This document shows, piece after piece, positions 32,797-32,856 of a stretch of 32,856 bases of DNA. The stretch's first letter is position 1. Every line of letters starts with the position of its first letter. The notes below the pieces were generated by a model. That model was not told where the DNA came from. It ran no database searches and saw nothing but the letters and a program-made list of their open reading frames with translations. The DNA is from Sperchopsis tessellata (lineage: Eukaryota; Arthropoda; Insecta; Coleoptera; Hydrophilidae): the NCBI GenBank assembly GCA_033557685.1, contig JAWQRN010000255.1:1-32856 (forward strand), given 5' to 3'. The position numbers and the translations under genes were made by a program.

Positions 32797-32856
32797 CTGA
32801 AACAATAAAAATATATGAGAATAAAGTAGAATTAAAAAATAAATTCTATATAATAC

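Noticed and set aside
1..32856. tRNA genes, rRNA genes and CRISPR-type arrays
   Set aside because: No B-box with a matching cloverleaf, no rRNA-like sequence and no regularly spaced short repeats were seen. TTCGAA occurrences lie in LINE or hammerhead contexts.

Overview
This is a strongly AT-rich stretch of an animal nuclear genome, almost certainly an insect. The two clear host genes are an intron-containing ribosomal protein S2 gene and an AF4/FMR2-family gene of the lilliputian type. The rest is dominated by decayed LINEs of jockey/CR1-like and RTE-like character, Tc1-mariner relatives, a Penelope-like element and a THAP-domain fragment. I cannot name the species.

Layout, left to right. 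1-7130 is gene-poor. It holds a CR1/jockey-type reverse transcriptase relic (about 2130-2625, + strand), a Penelope-like fragment with GIY-YIG coding and about 200-bp inverted arms carrying hammerhead-like motifs (about 3673-4499), and a LINE C-terminal relic (about 5640-6150, - strand). 7136-8940 is RpS2 on the - strand, with a TCT-type initiator, a non-coding first exon, three coding exons and a candidate box C/D snoRNA in the last intron. 9436-10300 is an unidentified diverged repeat. 10530-11450 is a dead Tc1/mariner-superfamily transposase. 11890-12760 is the 5' half of an RTE-like LINE.

12787-13793 is the 3' half of a jockey-like LINE. It abuts an inverted duplication of a THAP domain (13794-14375). 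14599-14961 is an unassigned ORF. 15885-16150 is another LINE tail. 16294-17034 is an intact 246-codon ORF with two helix-turn-helix segments of the kind that start the same transposase superfamily, but with no catalytic domain. It is the best candidate for something new here: a possible domesticated DNA-binding protein. 17640-18960 is a LINE reverse transcriptase relic. 20131-21088 is a nearly complete but internally deleted Tc1/mariner-type element with TA target sites. 21161-22130 holds LINE pieces in both orientations. 22517-22662 is a small palindromic element with a further hammerhead-like core.

24483-32796 is the 3' portion (six exons, 1,089 codons plus stop) of the AF4/FMR2 gene on the - strand. 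It has AT-hooks, serine-rich acidic tracts and the C-terminal homology domain; its 5' exons lie beyond the window.

RpS2 is a translation gene and the AF4 homologue is a transcription-elongation scaffold. I see no functional link between them beyond proximity. Exon boundaries come from GT/AG sites and protein continuity read by eye, without alignment to a transcript.
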